A DNA stretch of 64,000 nt. Source: Ascidia mentula. Lineage: Eukaryota > Chordata > Ascidiacea > Phlebobranchia > Ascidiidae. Below, piece by piece: positions 1 through 13,300 of this stretch (within the stretch, counting starts at the first letter, position 1; each line of letters opens with the position of its first letter). Made by a program: the position numbers and the translations under genes. The notes under the pieces were generated by a model, which saw nothing but the letters and a program-made list of their open reading frames with translations, was not told the DNA's origin and did no database searches. The stretch lies in contig OX387200.1 of NCBI GenBank assembly GCA_947561715.1, positions 22,570,501-22,634,500 on the forward strand, read 5' to 3'.

Positions 1-840
1 AATCTGCTTAGAAGCATGTTCACTACCTCTGCCACTGCGTACGTTTAACTTAGTGTAAAGGTTGTTTGTGGGGATACCTTAACTTGCTTCACTCGCCAAC
101 AGGATATCATACATCAGGACGGTGCGTGATTCACTTAATGTTGTTGGAAGAAATGTTGCCATAAACAATCAACTCTTGTGGCGAATACAAGCTAACAGTT
201 GGGCAAACTGTATGTCGATTGATAAAGTGTTCTAGGAAACGTTTGAAAGAACAACCATATTTAAGTGGCCAAATGTGATGGTTGTTGTAATTAGGAATTG
301 TGAATTCATCCCATATACTGTAGTCTAACCTATCCCAAGCAATTTGCGGCAAGACACAAATGTGCGTCAGACTTTTCGACGCAAACACGAAACAAAAGTG
401 AGACAAAATCAAATTCCAAACCAACCATGAGGGCACTGTGATGTGATCGCATGTCATAATCCAAGCAAATGTTTCGGTGTTAAAATTGCACAACTTTTTA
501 CAAATTTACGAAGTTGGCGGATCCCCGCGTAACTAAATCTCAGTTTGTGACGTAAAATAACAAGCAAGAAAGCGCAGAAGCTGAAGTTGATTTCAAAATG
601 AACAAACTATATTTACACTTTAATGGCTGCTCTTGCGTATTCATGGGCCCCTGGCTCACCTATCTGATGGACCCTTGGACGAACTCCCAGGTTTGGAAGT
701 GCTTCGCAATCTTAACTATTTATCTGTTACTTAAGGCCCCATATCTGCAATAAATCCCCAAATTCAAGTTTTGAAGGCCATCAACATTATTACCCATACC
801 GAGTGGTTTGCTTGTTTGCCAACAACAATTCCTGTGGTCG
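1..840. other. Left-edge non-coding region
   Basis: I see no supported gene here. A 120-codon open frame on the minus strand (131-493) has no recognisable motif and no convincing splice context. It could be the last exon of a gene or chance. No tRNA, terminal repeat or tandem repeat was found. Confidence 0.4.
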
Positions 841-1500
841 GTGACACATGAAGATCTACTGGTACTGTTTAAAGAGAAAAAAAATTATTGCAGCTGCATC
901 GGTAAAGACACAGCAAGGATCTGATGAGCCTCCAGGAGGATCTTATGTCCTATGGGATAGCAAAAACAGTCCCAGGGGGCAACCAAAGCAACTTTCCTGT
1001 GACAATTTTTTTTGCCATTGCGTAGTAAAGGGTTGGGGCCAACATCAAATTGCAAATTGGATGAGGTTTTTGTGAAAATTTATTTCGCAAAACCAACTTC
1101 TATTTTTTGCAGCCTATTCGGCTAAAATAATGTCCGTTGGCTAAAATAATGTCTCTGGAGGGCGCTTCAAGCAAATATCCTGCAACTAATTTTGACCTGA
1201 ATGCATAGACAAGAGGCGGGCCTAATATAAAATCACAAATTAAGGTATACTTCTGTGATTCAATTTTGAGTTACATCCCCTTGAACATATTGATGCTTTT
1301 TCAACTCACTTTTTCACAGCACCCAGCACCAAATGTCTAGCTGAATGAGAAGGGCAAAAAATGCGCTAAAACTGCACCAAACACGCTGAAAATCGCTCTG
1401 GCAACAGCACGTGACTTCCTGCTCATTCCCTTGTGACGTCACTGAGTTTCTCTATGACCGAGGTACAAGACGGGCATTCCCCGCGGGCTAAACTTTTTTA
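840..1500 (+). repeat. Diverged copy of a dispersed repeat also found inside the P-type element
   Basis: This stretch aligns by eye, in opposite orientation, with about 52,540-53,290. Shared blocks include a run of A before TTGCAGCTGCAT, the block AAACACGCTGAAAATCGC, a motif close to CTTTCTGTGATTCA, and a GGGCA-TTCCC-CGGG block near the right end. Between the blocks the two copies differ by many substitutions and small indels. Neither the 31-bp terminal repeat nor the THAP exons of the P-type element are seen here. It may be a remnant of that element, or a separate repeat that inserted into both places. Confidence 0.6.
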
Positions 1501-1684
1501 ATAGAAATACTGATATGCGGTCTTAAGCCAAGATGTGTTCCAATACAAAGCAATCAAGTCATGTAAAAATGACTGCTTATCCATAGAGAGATCCTTTCAC
1601 AAACAGCTTCAAATTTGAAATGACTTAAACAAAATTTATTTGACAAAAACATTTACAACAAATTGGATGGTAGTGTCCATCACA

Positions 1685-4600
1685 TCATAATCTTGTATCG
1701 GTTATTAGTTGATTTCCTGTCACATTTTCACTCTGGTTGGTGGTTTTATCTTTACTTATCCAGGCATCAACAGATGAAGTTTCCTTTTTAGTTGTGAGAC
1801 TCCGGAAAGGTTTTGTCCACATTATGAATATTTCCCTTCGTAAAACTGCAGACGTGTAAAATATCAGGATTCCCTTAAAAAGATTTAAGGTTAGTAGTTG
1901 ACAATTTCACACAAAGTTTATTCAACATACAAGGAAAGCGTTGAAGATTGTAAACAACCAACTAAAAGTTAGCAAATAAACTTGGTCATCTGATAAAAGC
2001 ATGAAGAAACCAAGAATCCAAGTAACCCCAAAAGTAACTGACATTGTGAAAACCATTTTAACTTGTTGGAGAAAATCTTTCCCTTGAGATGTTGACTGAA
2101 CCTAAAGATGATAATGGATGTAATGCTGTAACTATGGTAACATCTTGCTTGGTTTTCTTATAAATATCTTATTTTCTGCAACAAATACTTCCATAATATT
2201 ACAAAATTATTTAACGTCTGCAAGCATTTATTGACAAAACCAATATTTTACAACTCACGCTGTTCTCCATCTTCCTGACATGTCTAACAACGAGAACAAT
2301 AACCACAATGTTATTGAGCAATATGAAACCAACGATGAGGATGAAGCCAAAGTACAGCGAATAATTATGGATCCAACACATGTTGTCACGACGATAACTT
2401 GATGATTGGGGGTCAAGTTGTGGGGGATCATAATCTGCAACAAACATTCACCAGATATTGTTTTCATGTTCATCTTTGTGATTTCATTTTCATTTTTATT
2501 TTATGTTTTCATTTTTATTTTGTGTTGTTTAAGTAATTACCATAATTGAGGTTCACTTTGTCGACGTATCCGATAGTAATGCCAACATTCAACACAACAA
2601 TCACCAATGGTAGAATATATCCCACAATGCAACTCTTTAACACATAGTATGCGGACCCAACAGAGAAAACCTGAACGACAAAAAGAAATTTGATCGCATT
2701 ATGAATGTATGAGTAAAACCATCATTTACATTCCAATACATGGATCAAAATATCAAGACACCAAACACATTAAACATATTTCACCTTGACAATGGATGAG
2801 TAGAGTTTGTTGCTGTAAATACCAATCCACATCCAAGCAGAGAGGAAGAAATACTGGATGATCACTGCGACAACAGTGCACCACGATCCTGTGTCAACCA
2901 ATGAGATGCCAACAAGAAACATGATGTAAGCGATTACAAGGTTAATGTTAATGTGGAGTTGGATCTGGACGTGTTCCTTCTTACGAAGATCTCTGTTAAT
3001 ATTTTCAATATTGGCCTCTTGTGTTCGTGGAAAACAAAAGTTTAATAAATACTTGAACAAAGTAACATATTTGCCCCAATTTAAATATAATAAATTTTCT
3101 TTTTCAGCACCAGCTTCACAAACACATCAAAACAACTTCATCAAAATAAAACAAATAATATATTTTCAAACTATTACAACAAACATCCAACCTGTGTAGC
3201 AGATAGAGTAGAATGGTCAGAGCAATCGCACAGATAGAAATAATACAACCAACTTTACTCATGACCAACAAAACTACATCAGCCTGGACTTCAACCCTGG
3301 ACTGCAAAGAACATGTTTTGTTAAAAAAAAAGGAAAATATTTTAATAATAAAACTTACCACGAGGAGGGCAAAGCTAGTGAGGTGGTTACATTTACACAA
3401 TGGGGGATTAACTCGTGTTTCAAGTTTGCAACCTACATTTGACCACACAAGGTGCTGTGGATCCCAAAATACACACTGCTGTTTCACAATGTCCACCTGG
3501 TGGCACAAGAGAGTATAAAATGGGGGAATGATTAAAAGCAGACGAGCAAGTCACCAATAAATCATTTCTGTTATTCTTCTCTTTTTCTCCATGCTTGGTC
3601 CTTTCATTTCTGTGCTTTATTTTAACAAATTCCTTCAATTCTTTTGTCTTTGCACCTTTTCCGAGGATTGCGGATACAACCTGACAAAAAGTTTTATTCA
3701 AAGTAAGGAATGAGATGATTTCTGTATAAGCTGCAGACAGATGGCCACTGTTTCGACCTAAAAGGTCTTATCAGTGCAGCTGGTGTGACTTTCAGACGAC
3801 TTTGCTGACCAAACGACCAAGCAAAGACTTCCACTTTGTGGTGACTATACAATCACCGTCATCCGTTGGGCACAAAACTAGGTGCAACCTTACAGAGAAA
3901 ACAGAACATTGTGTCCTTTTAGGTCGAAACAGTGGCCATCTATCTGCAGCTTATACACAATTCATATTATTATCTCCACTTTGCTTATCATGAGATGATT
4001 TCTGTTGAAAAAGATGGAAAATAATTTCCACCACAGAAATATGGAACTAACCCATTTTGCTTTTTGTGAGTTTGAGAAAAGAGTGTCATTTTCATAAACG
4101 ACAAACACAGTCCGTAGTTTTGTGTTTCCGCTTGTTGAAGGCTCAAGAGGAACACTGATGTTGATTGGTTGAATTAACTCTCCCGTTGATGATGTAACAA
4201 TGGGTGGGGAGAAGTTTATGACATCACTTTTGTTTAGTGTAACGTCAGAAACCTGAAATAAAATTGATGTTGAAACATTACTTGATTTTATGGAGGTTCT
4301 TCTACTGCTTGCTTGCAGTAATATCATTTTTTCTACTGACTTTACAAAAGATATGTTGATTGATTAAAATTGTGTTTGTTTATGTTCTTGATTTGTTATT
4401 TTGTTGTGCCACACATGAGAGAAAAAAACATATTTGACATACACAGCAAAGCTGTCATTTAAATCAAATCAACTCAACTTGTTACAAGAAAGTACCTTCA
4501 AGGTTATTTGTTTGGTTTTGATCAGAAGACTTGATTGGCCGAGAGCTGTTAAGTTAACTCTCTGAGAAGCTTTGTTAATCGCCACCACAACTTTATATGC

Positions 4601-7600
4601 ATTCAAACTACCACTAGATGGGGATGTTACTCCAATTTTACCAGAATTTTGAACAAATATTGCAACACTGTCAGATATATGGACAATGTCACTCAATGTT
4701 GAAGGCGTTACCTGTTAATGCAAGGTTAAGTTTATGTAAATATTTTAATTTGCTTCAACCAATTGTGTACAAATAATATACAAAAAACTTCCAGTGGTGA
4801 CACAATGTCCAATTATGATGGAGAAAATCAACAAGAAACATTAAACATTAAAAAACCAACCTCAATGTTAGGTTGAGTTAAAGCTTGGGAGACAGAATCC
4901 AGTATTGACAATGTTTCGACAATCTCACTGGAATTTAATGAGTTTGGGGAAGATGTTAAAAGGTGTAGCTCACTTAAAGTTGAACTTAACTGTTCTGTTG
5001 TGTTCAGGGGGGGCTGGAAAATAATTATGACTTCAATTATTTTGAAGACAAACAAATCAACTTTGACACTTACAGATTTATTAAACTGAATATTACATGA
5101 AATATTTGTAAATGTGTTTGAATCAAACATTGGAGCAAAAATATTCCCGATCCCGACGTGGTTTTGTAATGTTGCGTCACAAATCACAGACGCTTTTGAA
5201 AAACCTGAAATTAACTTTAAAGTTTACCAGTATTGCAGCTAAGCTGGATCAACAACCAAATATTTCCAAAAGTGGACACAATTATATGGGCCCACAATGA
5301 TAAGGAGCCAACATTTTTATTTTTGTGTGAAGGATTTAAACCATCCTAGAAAATCTTGATTTTGTTGAATTTTTTTTTTCACTTAAAATAACTTATACCT
5401 TTTCCACAAAGCTCATTGGAAAAAGCTGTTGATCCAACGGATGTTGAGTTGAATGAAAACCCATTTAAATTAGCTTTGTTACAAGGTCCTGTTGATTCAA
5501 TATGTTTGTACCAATAACTCTATCTATATTTGTCAAGCAAACATTTTGATTGTCAAATACCTGATAATGGCAGATCAGTTAAGTATGATATACTGTGTTG
5601 TAATATGTAGGTTTGGTAACTTTCCATAAGCAAGTTGTAGCTGACTGTGAATGAGTCATCTGTTATTACTAAGTATCTACAAAATATTTGTTGTGATTAC
5701 AAGACTTGAGTAATTAATGAGTAATTAATGCAATGATTAAACTTTTAAATACATTACAATGAGCAATGCAAGACTTTATAAACACTTTTTAGAAACAACA
5801 ACCGTTATATTATGGTATGATGAAGAGCAAAAAGGCAAAACCTCATCAGTATATTTGTTACCATTAAACTCATCACATAAAACAATGTGAAAAATTTTTT
5901 TTTTGCAAAGCAGTTTATATGTTAGGGAAAGCACCTTTATTTCTTTTTGGTTTTGGGAAAGCAAGAATTTAACATGGATTAACTGAAAAGTTTTAAAACA
6001 GAGTGGATAAACAACAATATCTTCACCAAGCAAACTAACCTCACAATCAACTTTGCTTGGTCAATGCTTGAAACAGTTACATTTTTAACAGATGTCAGTT
6101 GAAAACTAAATGCAGAAAGCAGTTTTGATTCCAAAACATCAGTTGCAACCTTTGCGTTTATCCTCTGAGTAAACGTGTATCGGTGGAAATGATCCACTGG
6201 AAAAACTAATAACAGATCTTGGATGGAAAATACAGGTACTGGCACATTGATTTGGGTAAAACTTTTTCACCAGAAATAATCAATACCAAAATTTATAGCA
6301 AACCTTCACAAGTTGGGGGGGTGAATTTGAGCAACCAATCGTAAATATAATCAATAGTTTTCGATATTTGACTTCTGTTCGCCTCAAAAGAAAATCCTCC
6401 ATATGAAGTTTGTAAAGCATTTAATAAATAATCTGTGAAACCGCTTTTTGTGCATCGAGTTTGGAGCAATCGCCGAGAGCGTCCCAAAAATCCAGCAGCA
6501 ATTCTGCACAAAAATGTAAAAATGCTTTTAATTTACCAGCAAGAATTTACAGTATGTGTGTGAATAATTTCAAGGAAATCTTTTCCTTTCCAATGTTTTT
6601 GAATGAATTATATTTTATTGTTTTTATTTTAATTAAAACCTGCAGACATCCTTGTGAGTTGCTCCATTGACCAAAATATCTTGCAAGAATTCCAAACTCC
6701 ATGAATACAAATCCCCAATGGTTGTGTTGTCACATGGAGGGAAGGGGAGGTTGGGTAATGTGAAGTTTTGTAATGAAGTTGATATTGAAGTTTTTAAAGT
6801 ATTGTTTGAGTCGATTAAACACACAGAGTCAAGTGTTCGTTTGTCCAATTGACTTATGTTGAAAAAGTTCAATGCATTCTAGAATTTCAAAACAATTTCC
6901 TTCTATTTCAATAGATATTTTTCCAGTTTTACAATTTAGGAAAACAGTTTTAATTTAAATTCAATGTCACTTGGGTTAAAAAAGAAGGAAGTCGGTATAC
7001 TGCTATTTTTACTGCCACGTATACTAATTAATCAGAATTGTTCTTGTGTCACTTAAGTTTCTAAAGTGTTTATTTGAAACCCATCCGGCGAGACTTCCTC
7101 AGAGTTATGTCAACAATATTGCATCAAGCGCATAAACACAAAAAACGCAAGAGAAAAGGGAATGGATAACATTGGCACCGTTTGTGTCATCATGTGACCA
7201 GATGTGTAGCGGGGCGTAACACTTACAACAAGTTGTTGTAAACCGCTGGAAACACTTTGGAAACTTAAGTGCCAGAAGAACAATTCTGATTAAGAAGGTC
7301 GGTGTTTCAAGAAAATATAAATATACCATAGACTGCCTTCGTAGATAATATCCAATGCTCTGCAAATAGTCAAAAAACATTGGACATTTACTGTCAAGAC
7401 ATTTGGCAAGAAAATCGTTTCCACATTGGAATGATTGCTTTATTTTTTCCCTACATTAAACAAAGCATTAAGTTATTTTGAAAGTTAACTTGTCACTTTT
7501 GTCACAATATTTAATAAAAGAAAATATATATTTTGTATGGAAGATTTTTTATTGAACAATAATAGCCTAAATGTGCACTGAAAAGTTTTTGAATATATTC

Positions 7601-8916
7601 TATTTTGACTTTCTGAGTGGATTGTAGGGAAAAATTTTCCGGGAAAAGTCCGGGAAATTAGCATCCATCAAAAGAAATCCTCCACCCAAATTCCAATCTG
7701 GCATTACACACTAGACAAGATGCCCCACAATTGAAACTAACAGCTTTGCTTTAGAATACCTGCATACTTCTGCATCTGTGTATGGAAGTCCACTTAACAT
7801 TGGTCTTGCACAATCCAACGCCTTGGTCAAGTTCTTCTGTACCGTGCATTTTGGTAAGACTTGAATTTCTGTTGTGGAAATTATAAAGAAAGGGGTCACG
7901 GATACTATATCAAGAGTTTAAACTAAGGTTTTCTGTACCACAGTAGATTACTGACATAAACACTTTCACATTGTTTTGCAAATAATTAGAGCCCTTACGT
8001 TTGCTGAGTCATGTAAAATACAATGACATAATGAAAAATACTACTACACTACACCGGGTCACAAAGTTTTCGCCAAACTTGATCCACGTATAAATCATAT
8101 TTACATGCAAACGACGAAACTTGTGGTTACGAGATATTTAATTCCGATTACTTGCAAATTATCATAAATACAAATATTTTTACCGTCAGTTGGTGGTGGT
8201 GGGCAGTGTGATGGCCTGGCCGGTTTGTTGCAACCCGGCGTTTTGCATTGTGTAAGGTTACATGTTGATAAGTTCCCGGGAAAAGCCACCTCGCAAGCTG
8301 TGTTGGATCCCGCGTATAAACATGAGAATACTTGATAGTGAACTGAAAACATTTTGAAACGTTAAGTTGTTGCAATTGAAAACTTTCTCTTATTGCCTTC
8401 GCGTCGGCAACGTAGAAGTTTCGTAATGCAGTTCAGTCGAGCTTTTAGATCAGATGATACAAACCGCGCTATTATTTGGTTTGTTACAATTTACTTTTTT
8501 TCGATAGGCACCAATTGAACCAACACTTTTTATGAGACAGGTTTAATTAACAACCCAATACGCCCAATAGCATTTAAATCTCCTCTTACTAGGCAAGTTA
8601 TTCTGCTCTGCTTTGATATCATATACTCCACAACTTGAATTAGCCACTGAACCACAATAAGAGAGAATTGGAACGGACTGATTGTTTGGTTCGTTTATGA
8701 CGTTCAATCCTTTGAAACAGTGAGAAACACGTTGCACAAATCCGCCTGAAAAAAACATATGATGGTTTAAAAACACTCATTTTTAAAAAGCTTATTTGCA
8801 AAATTTACATTATGGAAACATTTTCGATTTGAACATTTACCTTCGTTTACATTCTGAGTCGATCCTATGTCTATGTCGTCACAAACAACCAACATTAAAA
8901 TAATTATGGAAATCAT
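1685..8916 (-). CDS. Adhesion G-protein-coupled receptor, 21 exons, 1,088 aa
   Basis: Coding exons (minus): 8841-8916, 8590-8745, 8184-8342, 7760-7868, 6640-6852, 6304-6503, 6040-6238, 5561-5676, 5399-5488, 5074-5204, 4861-5013, 4496-4711, 4052-4252, 3555-3680, 3359-3496, 3192-3301, 2785-2992, 2541-2670, 2259-2434, 1931-2101, 1685-1873. These sum to 3,267 nt. The protein starts with a hydrophobic signal (MISIIILMLVVCDD). It then has a long extracellular region with Cys-rich early exons and an N-glycosylation-rich, GAIN-like part. A canonical GPS follows (CVFWD...CKCNHLTSFALLV), with predicted autocleavage between L and T near residue 755. Seven membrane segments cover about 770-1040, with the extracellular Cys pair (WCTVV and CWIHN). 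The cytoplasmic tail is about 50 residues. I could not assign the subfamily or any named N-terminal domain. A possible 59-bp exon at 7227-7285 has good splice ends but breaks the frame, so it was left out. The intron at 3681-4051 contains a mobile element. Confidence 0.9.
3726..3989. mobile_element. Palindromic ribozyme-bearing mobile element, copy 1, in a GPCR intron
   Basis: The element begins ATAAGCTGCAGACAGATGG and ends ...CACTTTGCTTATC. Its two ends are inverted copies of each other over about 40 bp (left about 3727-3770, right about 3918-3957 reversed). The 16-nt sequence ATGAGATGATTTCTGT occurs directly on both sides (3710-3725 and 3990-4005), which is a target-site duplication. The 371-bp host intron would be about 90 bp without it. 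The left arm, read on the minus strand, is a decayed hammerhead. The right arm has lost the CTGATGA core. Confidence 0.8.
3729..3781 (-). ncRNA. Decayed type I hammerhead ribozyme (core G8 changed to A)
   Basis: On the minus strand: stem I AGCTGCA, core CTGATAA in place of CTGATGA, stem II GACC/GGTC with loop TTTTA, then GAAA, stem III CAG/CTG with loop TGGCCAT, GTC at the cleavage position, and the closing TGCAGCT of stem I. All three helices pair. The only core defect is G8 to A. G8 is a catalytic nucleotide of the hammerhead family, so this copy is predicted inactive. Confidence 0.75.
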
Positions 8917-10350
8917 CTTCTGTCATAAACAAGCTGACATAAGCTGCAAAAAAAACTTAGTATTTAGAAAACTATAGCCCAAAAGTAGATGTATTGACGC
9001 CAACATTTTGTTTTACTGGTATAAACAGCCTTGCTTTAATATTCTGGCTTGCCTTCAGACCCAAATATGATTCAAAGCATCAACGTAAGATGGGTGGTTT
9101 CTCAACTTACGACCGAACATTTTTTCGTGAGTTGCGTCAAACACGTTGTGGGGTTTCACGACCTTTTGCCGAGGTTTTGCCGAAACTTAATCACTTTCCG
9201 ATCAACAATTAACTGGCAATGTTATTCACCCAGACCATTTTAATAAATTGTTTTCATACTAAAATCAATAGTTACACAAACAAACTTTGCTAACTAAACT
9301 CTTGCAGCAGAAAAATACTCACTTTTAAACACTGATCAAATAAAAATATGCTTATAACCAACTGTGTCTTGGATGCAAACCCATATTTTACCGACTCAGT
9401 TTCTTTGTCAAAACTACAACATCATATCATCGCCATCTTGTTCTGTGTTGATCAGGTCGCATGCAACCAAGAACATCTGTGGGCGAACGTGGGGTATGCG
9501 TTGGTGAACGAATATTTGCAAAAACAACAACTGGTCCTGCACACCGTTCTGTTTATGGAACAAGATATACTGCGTGTTATGTGTGGGAGAAGAATAAGGA
9601 CTGGTGACGTCGTTCTTTAATGGACTCAAAATACAAAACTAAAAAATCTCAGACATAAATTGATTTGGAATTTTGTGACATCCGTGCTCTGAAAATATTC
9701 AAGCGATTTATCATTCTTTACGCGGAAAAAAACAGCGACGATACGAACGTGTATGACGTCATCCGTTCCACTTTGTATTGGCGATGACGTGGTTAATTAC
9801 GAAATAAAGTTTTTGTGGTTAAGTTGGAGTCAGGCCGCACAAGGGGGGGTGTAGGCGACCCAGGTCTTGATGATTTCTGACTAATCAGTTTGGATTCCAT
9901 CTTAAAGTTCATCACCAAAAGAAAAAGGAACATTCTGACCTCTCGATGACCTTGGTTGGGGTTATTTAGGAACCGTTTGTCCACAACAGGGGATTACCCA
10001 CCCGGGCAAAAAAACAAACAAAATTCATAAATAAATTCTATTTGGAACCAGAAGAGGGAAACCACCACGAATACAGGAACACGTTGTCAGTATGGATGGA
10101 ATGTGAAATCGTGTGAAAGGCTTCATGTGAAAATGCTTCATGTGAAAATGCTTCACGTGATACTTTGGTGTAACATAAACTCACAAGTGTAATTTTGTGG
10201 ATGACTCCTCGATGCACAAAAAAATGGTTTTGAAATATCGCCAAAAAAACGTTTTATAAATTTTAACATAATAATCATGCCGAGGTTTATAATATGACGT
10301 CATAATCGGCATAGTGACGTTGTTAAGAGGTTGTTGAGTAATCTCTCTGT
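8917..10350. other. Intergenic, GPCR to PDIA4
   Basis: This holds the GPCR 5' flank and the PDIA4 3' flank. Open frames here (for example 9,348-9,620) show no domain or splice support. A three-copy 15-bp tandem repeat (unit GCTTCATGTGAAAAT) lies at about 10,120-10,164. Nothing else is recognisable. Confidence 0.5.
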
Positions 10351-13300
10351 TTACAATTCCTCTTTGGGTTTGGTCAACTTTTCGTTGATGAATTTTTCCA
10401 TGTCTTTCAGCTCTCTACCGCCCTCATACTTGACCGGATGATCTTTATCGCCCACTGGTGACCAATATATAGTAGGGAATCCATCTGCTTTATACTCGCT
10501 GTGAGGGATGTCGTTCGCGGTGGCGTCCATCTTCGCAATAGTTACTTTGTCGTTGTCCTAAATGAAAGATTATTCAAGGTTTATGGCGCAAATGTTATGA
10601 GCACAGTTTCTGTGTTGGTCGGATTGTTTGTGACATAAAAAATACGATTGTGACGAGATTATAAATTAACGATGAATGTTTTCCGATTAGACGAAATACC
10701 TTGAACTTCTTTCCCAACTTCTTATAAATTGGTTCCAGTTTCTTGCAATGTCCACACCAGGGGGCGTAAAACTCAATCATAACATTTCTATCTTTGTTGA
10801 GGACGAGCTCATCAAAAGTGTTTCCGACAACAACTTTGACAGGACCGTTATTCTTCTTTGGTTTTGAGGCAGATTTGTACTTCGGTTTTATATTTCCTGG
10901 AAAGTTGTAACATGAAACAGTAACACAAAACGCATAAGTTGCATGACACCATGTTTATTAATATTATTTGCTTGTAATTACAGGGGGCGGAATTATTTAT
11001 ATGACGGACTCTCTTACCGCATTCTTAACTGCTTTAACTAGATATTAGCTTTGGCAAGTATTGAATCCAATGAGCGCAACGTACTCATCCCACACCACAC
11101 GCAAACAAACCTGCGAGGAAATCGTCGACGAATTCTTTCAAAACATCAGCATCGAAATCAGAGTTTGGTTCCATCGGGTATTTCCTTCCCTTCACGTCGT
11201 ATGCGACCACGTTCGTCTCTTCTCCAGAGTCTTCCAATCCAACAGCTTTCAGGTCGTCTGGAATGTGAACAGTTTCTCACATAATCAGCTTTCGGTATGG
11301 TGAATAAGGTCACATTGCATTAAATCATTCAACTTACTTTCGAAATCATCCTCGTTCGAAATTGCGAAAGTGACGTCATTCATTTCGTTGGCAACTTGAA
11401 GAATTTTTCTTCTCCAAACTTGGGTCGCCTCGCTAGGAAACAATCAGTTGTAAGTTAAACCTGTAACAGAGCACTGCAAACAAACACTCACCGATAGTCA
11501 AAACTAAAGTCTACTGTGTAATAAACCACCACCAGAGGGCGCTTTGAGTATCTCTTCTTCATATTATCACGAGTACGCTGACCAACCAATGGGACAGAGT
11601 GGTCGTTGTAGAATTTCTCCAAGTCAGCTTTTTTCGTGTCCACCTGACATCAAGTAAAGAATAAATGTTTTTGTGAAAAAATATCAATAATATTTACTTA
11701 CGTCCATGCTGAGCCTGTAACTCTTTTTTTCATATTTAGACTGAAATCTTTCTGGGTGAAAAAGTATGATTTCACCGATGGAAGCTCCAATCAAGTTCAT
11801 GACATCTTCACTGAATGTGTGATGGAACTCGTATTCCGACCGAAGACTATTGCCTGTGTAAACATCCCAAATCAGTTGATGACAAATTGCAACAAGACTG
11901 GGACTAAAAAACATGTCAGAATGTTGATTATCACCTGTATCTTGGTAAAGTTGGAGTGCTGAGTCCTCGGCAGAACCAAAACATCCAATAATTGTAACAT
12001 CTGATGCATGGTGGAGAATGTTTTTTGTATTTTTCACTGATGTTAGTTCGGTTGACGGTGGCTTGCTTTGTTCAATCATGTAACTCACAATTCCTGTACA
12101 ATAATAATGAAATTTATAAAACAGATTGACTGGAATTATAATAAAAAGACAAAAAATCACAAAAAGAAACAAAACTTTTGTTTAAAAAATAAAGCAAAGT
12201 TGAATGAACCTCGTTTATCGCGACCTCCATCATACTCATATGCACGACCCCTTCTAAACAACTTCATCGTGGGGTAGCCAGAAACATCATACTTTTGACC
12301 AAGTTCGGACTCTGCCGTCGCATCGACCTACAATGCAAGTCAAGTGTTTTTAACAAGAAACAATTGCTTTATTCAAATATGAGTGGTCATAATAAATGCA
12401 CAAGTGATTCAAACAATGTTTAAAACCTTGGCAAGTGGAATTGGGGGCTCTCGTTTATTCAGCTCTTGAGCAGCTGCTTCATATTCGGGGGCGAGTTTCT
12501 TGCAATGTCCACACCACGGCGCGTAGAACTCAACAAGAATAATATCAGAGTTGTCGACGGTTTCATCAAAGTTCTCCTTTGTAAGAGTCAACACTGCCTC
12601 TGGTGGTGGTTTCCAGTTCGGATCAGCAAGTTCCATAACCCGTGCCACAATTTCTAAACATAACTTTCAATACCACTGATGAATAACTGTTTGTAAGTTT
12701 ATGTTAAACAAAAAAATTAATCCCAACTAAAAGAAAAATATATTTAAGCGTTTTTTAAGTTCAGCTGCTTTGAGAATTGAATTATGTCCAGCAACAACAG
12801 CAGCAAAATATCAAAATTTTTCATGAGAATTGTTTGTTTTCCAGCAACAACATGTGTAGAAGTTAGGTGTTATTTATAATGATTATTTTGTTGAAAGGAC
12901 TTTGTTACTGCAGCTAATTATTCTTTCATGCCATTGCTTTGCTTTCTCAATGACACTTACTTCAACAAAAAAATATGAAGGAATCTTAACCAAAGCTTAT
13001 AAATACCCACAATGGTCATTTGTATCAAAAACTTACCATCCTCACTCCTTCCTCCATCATAAGTTATTGCTTCACCATTACGAAGTATTTTGATGGTTGG
13101 ATAACCTTGGACTTCGTACTTGCTTGCTAATGTGCTGCTAACTGTTGCATCAATCTTAGCAACTGCAACTTTGCCATCCAAAGTCTGCAAAAATATTCCT
13201 TAATTTTTAATATTTAATAATTGTTTGTCAATATACTTAAACTAACCATGAAGTATTTATATTATAGAGTCGTTTAAAACTTTAAAAAAAACAATCAAAA

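Noticed and set aside
131-493. 120-aa minus-strand open frame at the left edge
   Set aside because: No motif, no convincing acceptor or start context; possible but unsupported, so not listed as a gene.
918-940. Hammerhead core in the left-edge repeat
   Set aside because: CTGATGAG occurs but there is no GAAA partner after a stem II, so no ribozyme can form.
7227-7285. Extra exon of the adhesion GPCR
   Set aside because: Splice ends look good but including it shifts the frame of the next clearly coding exon; leaving it out gives exactly 1,089 codons with stop.
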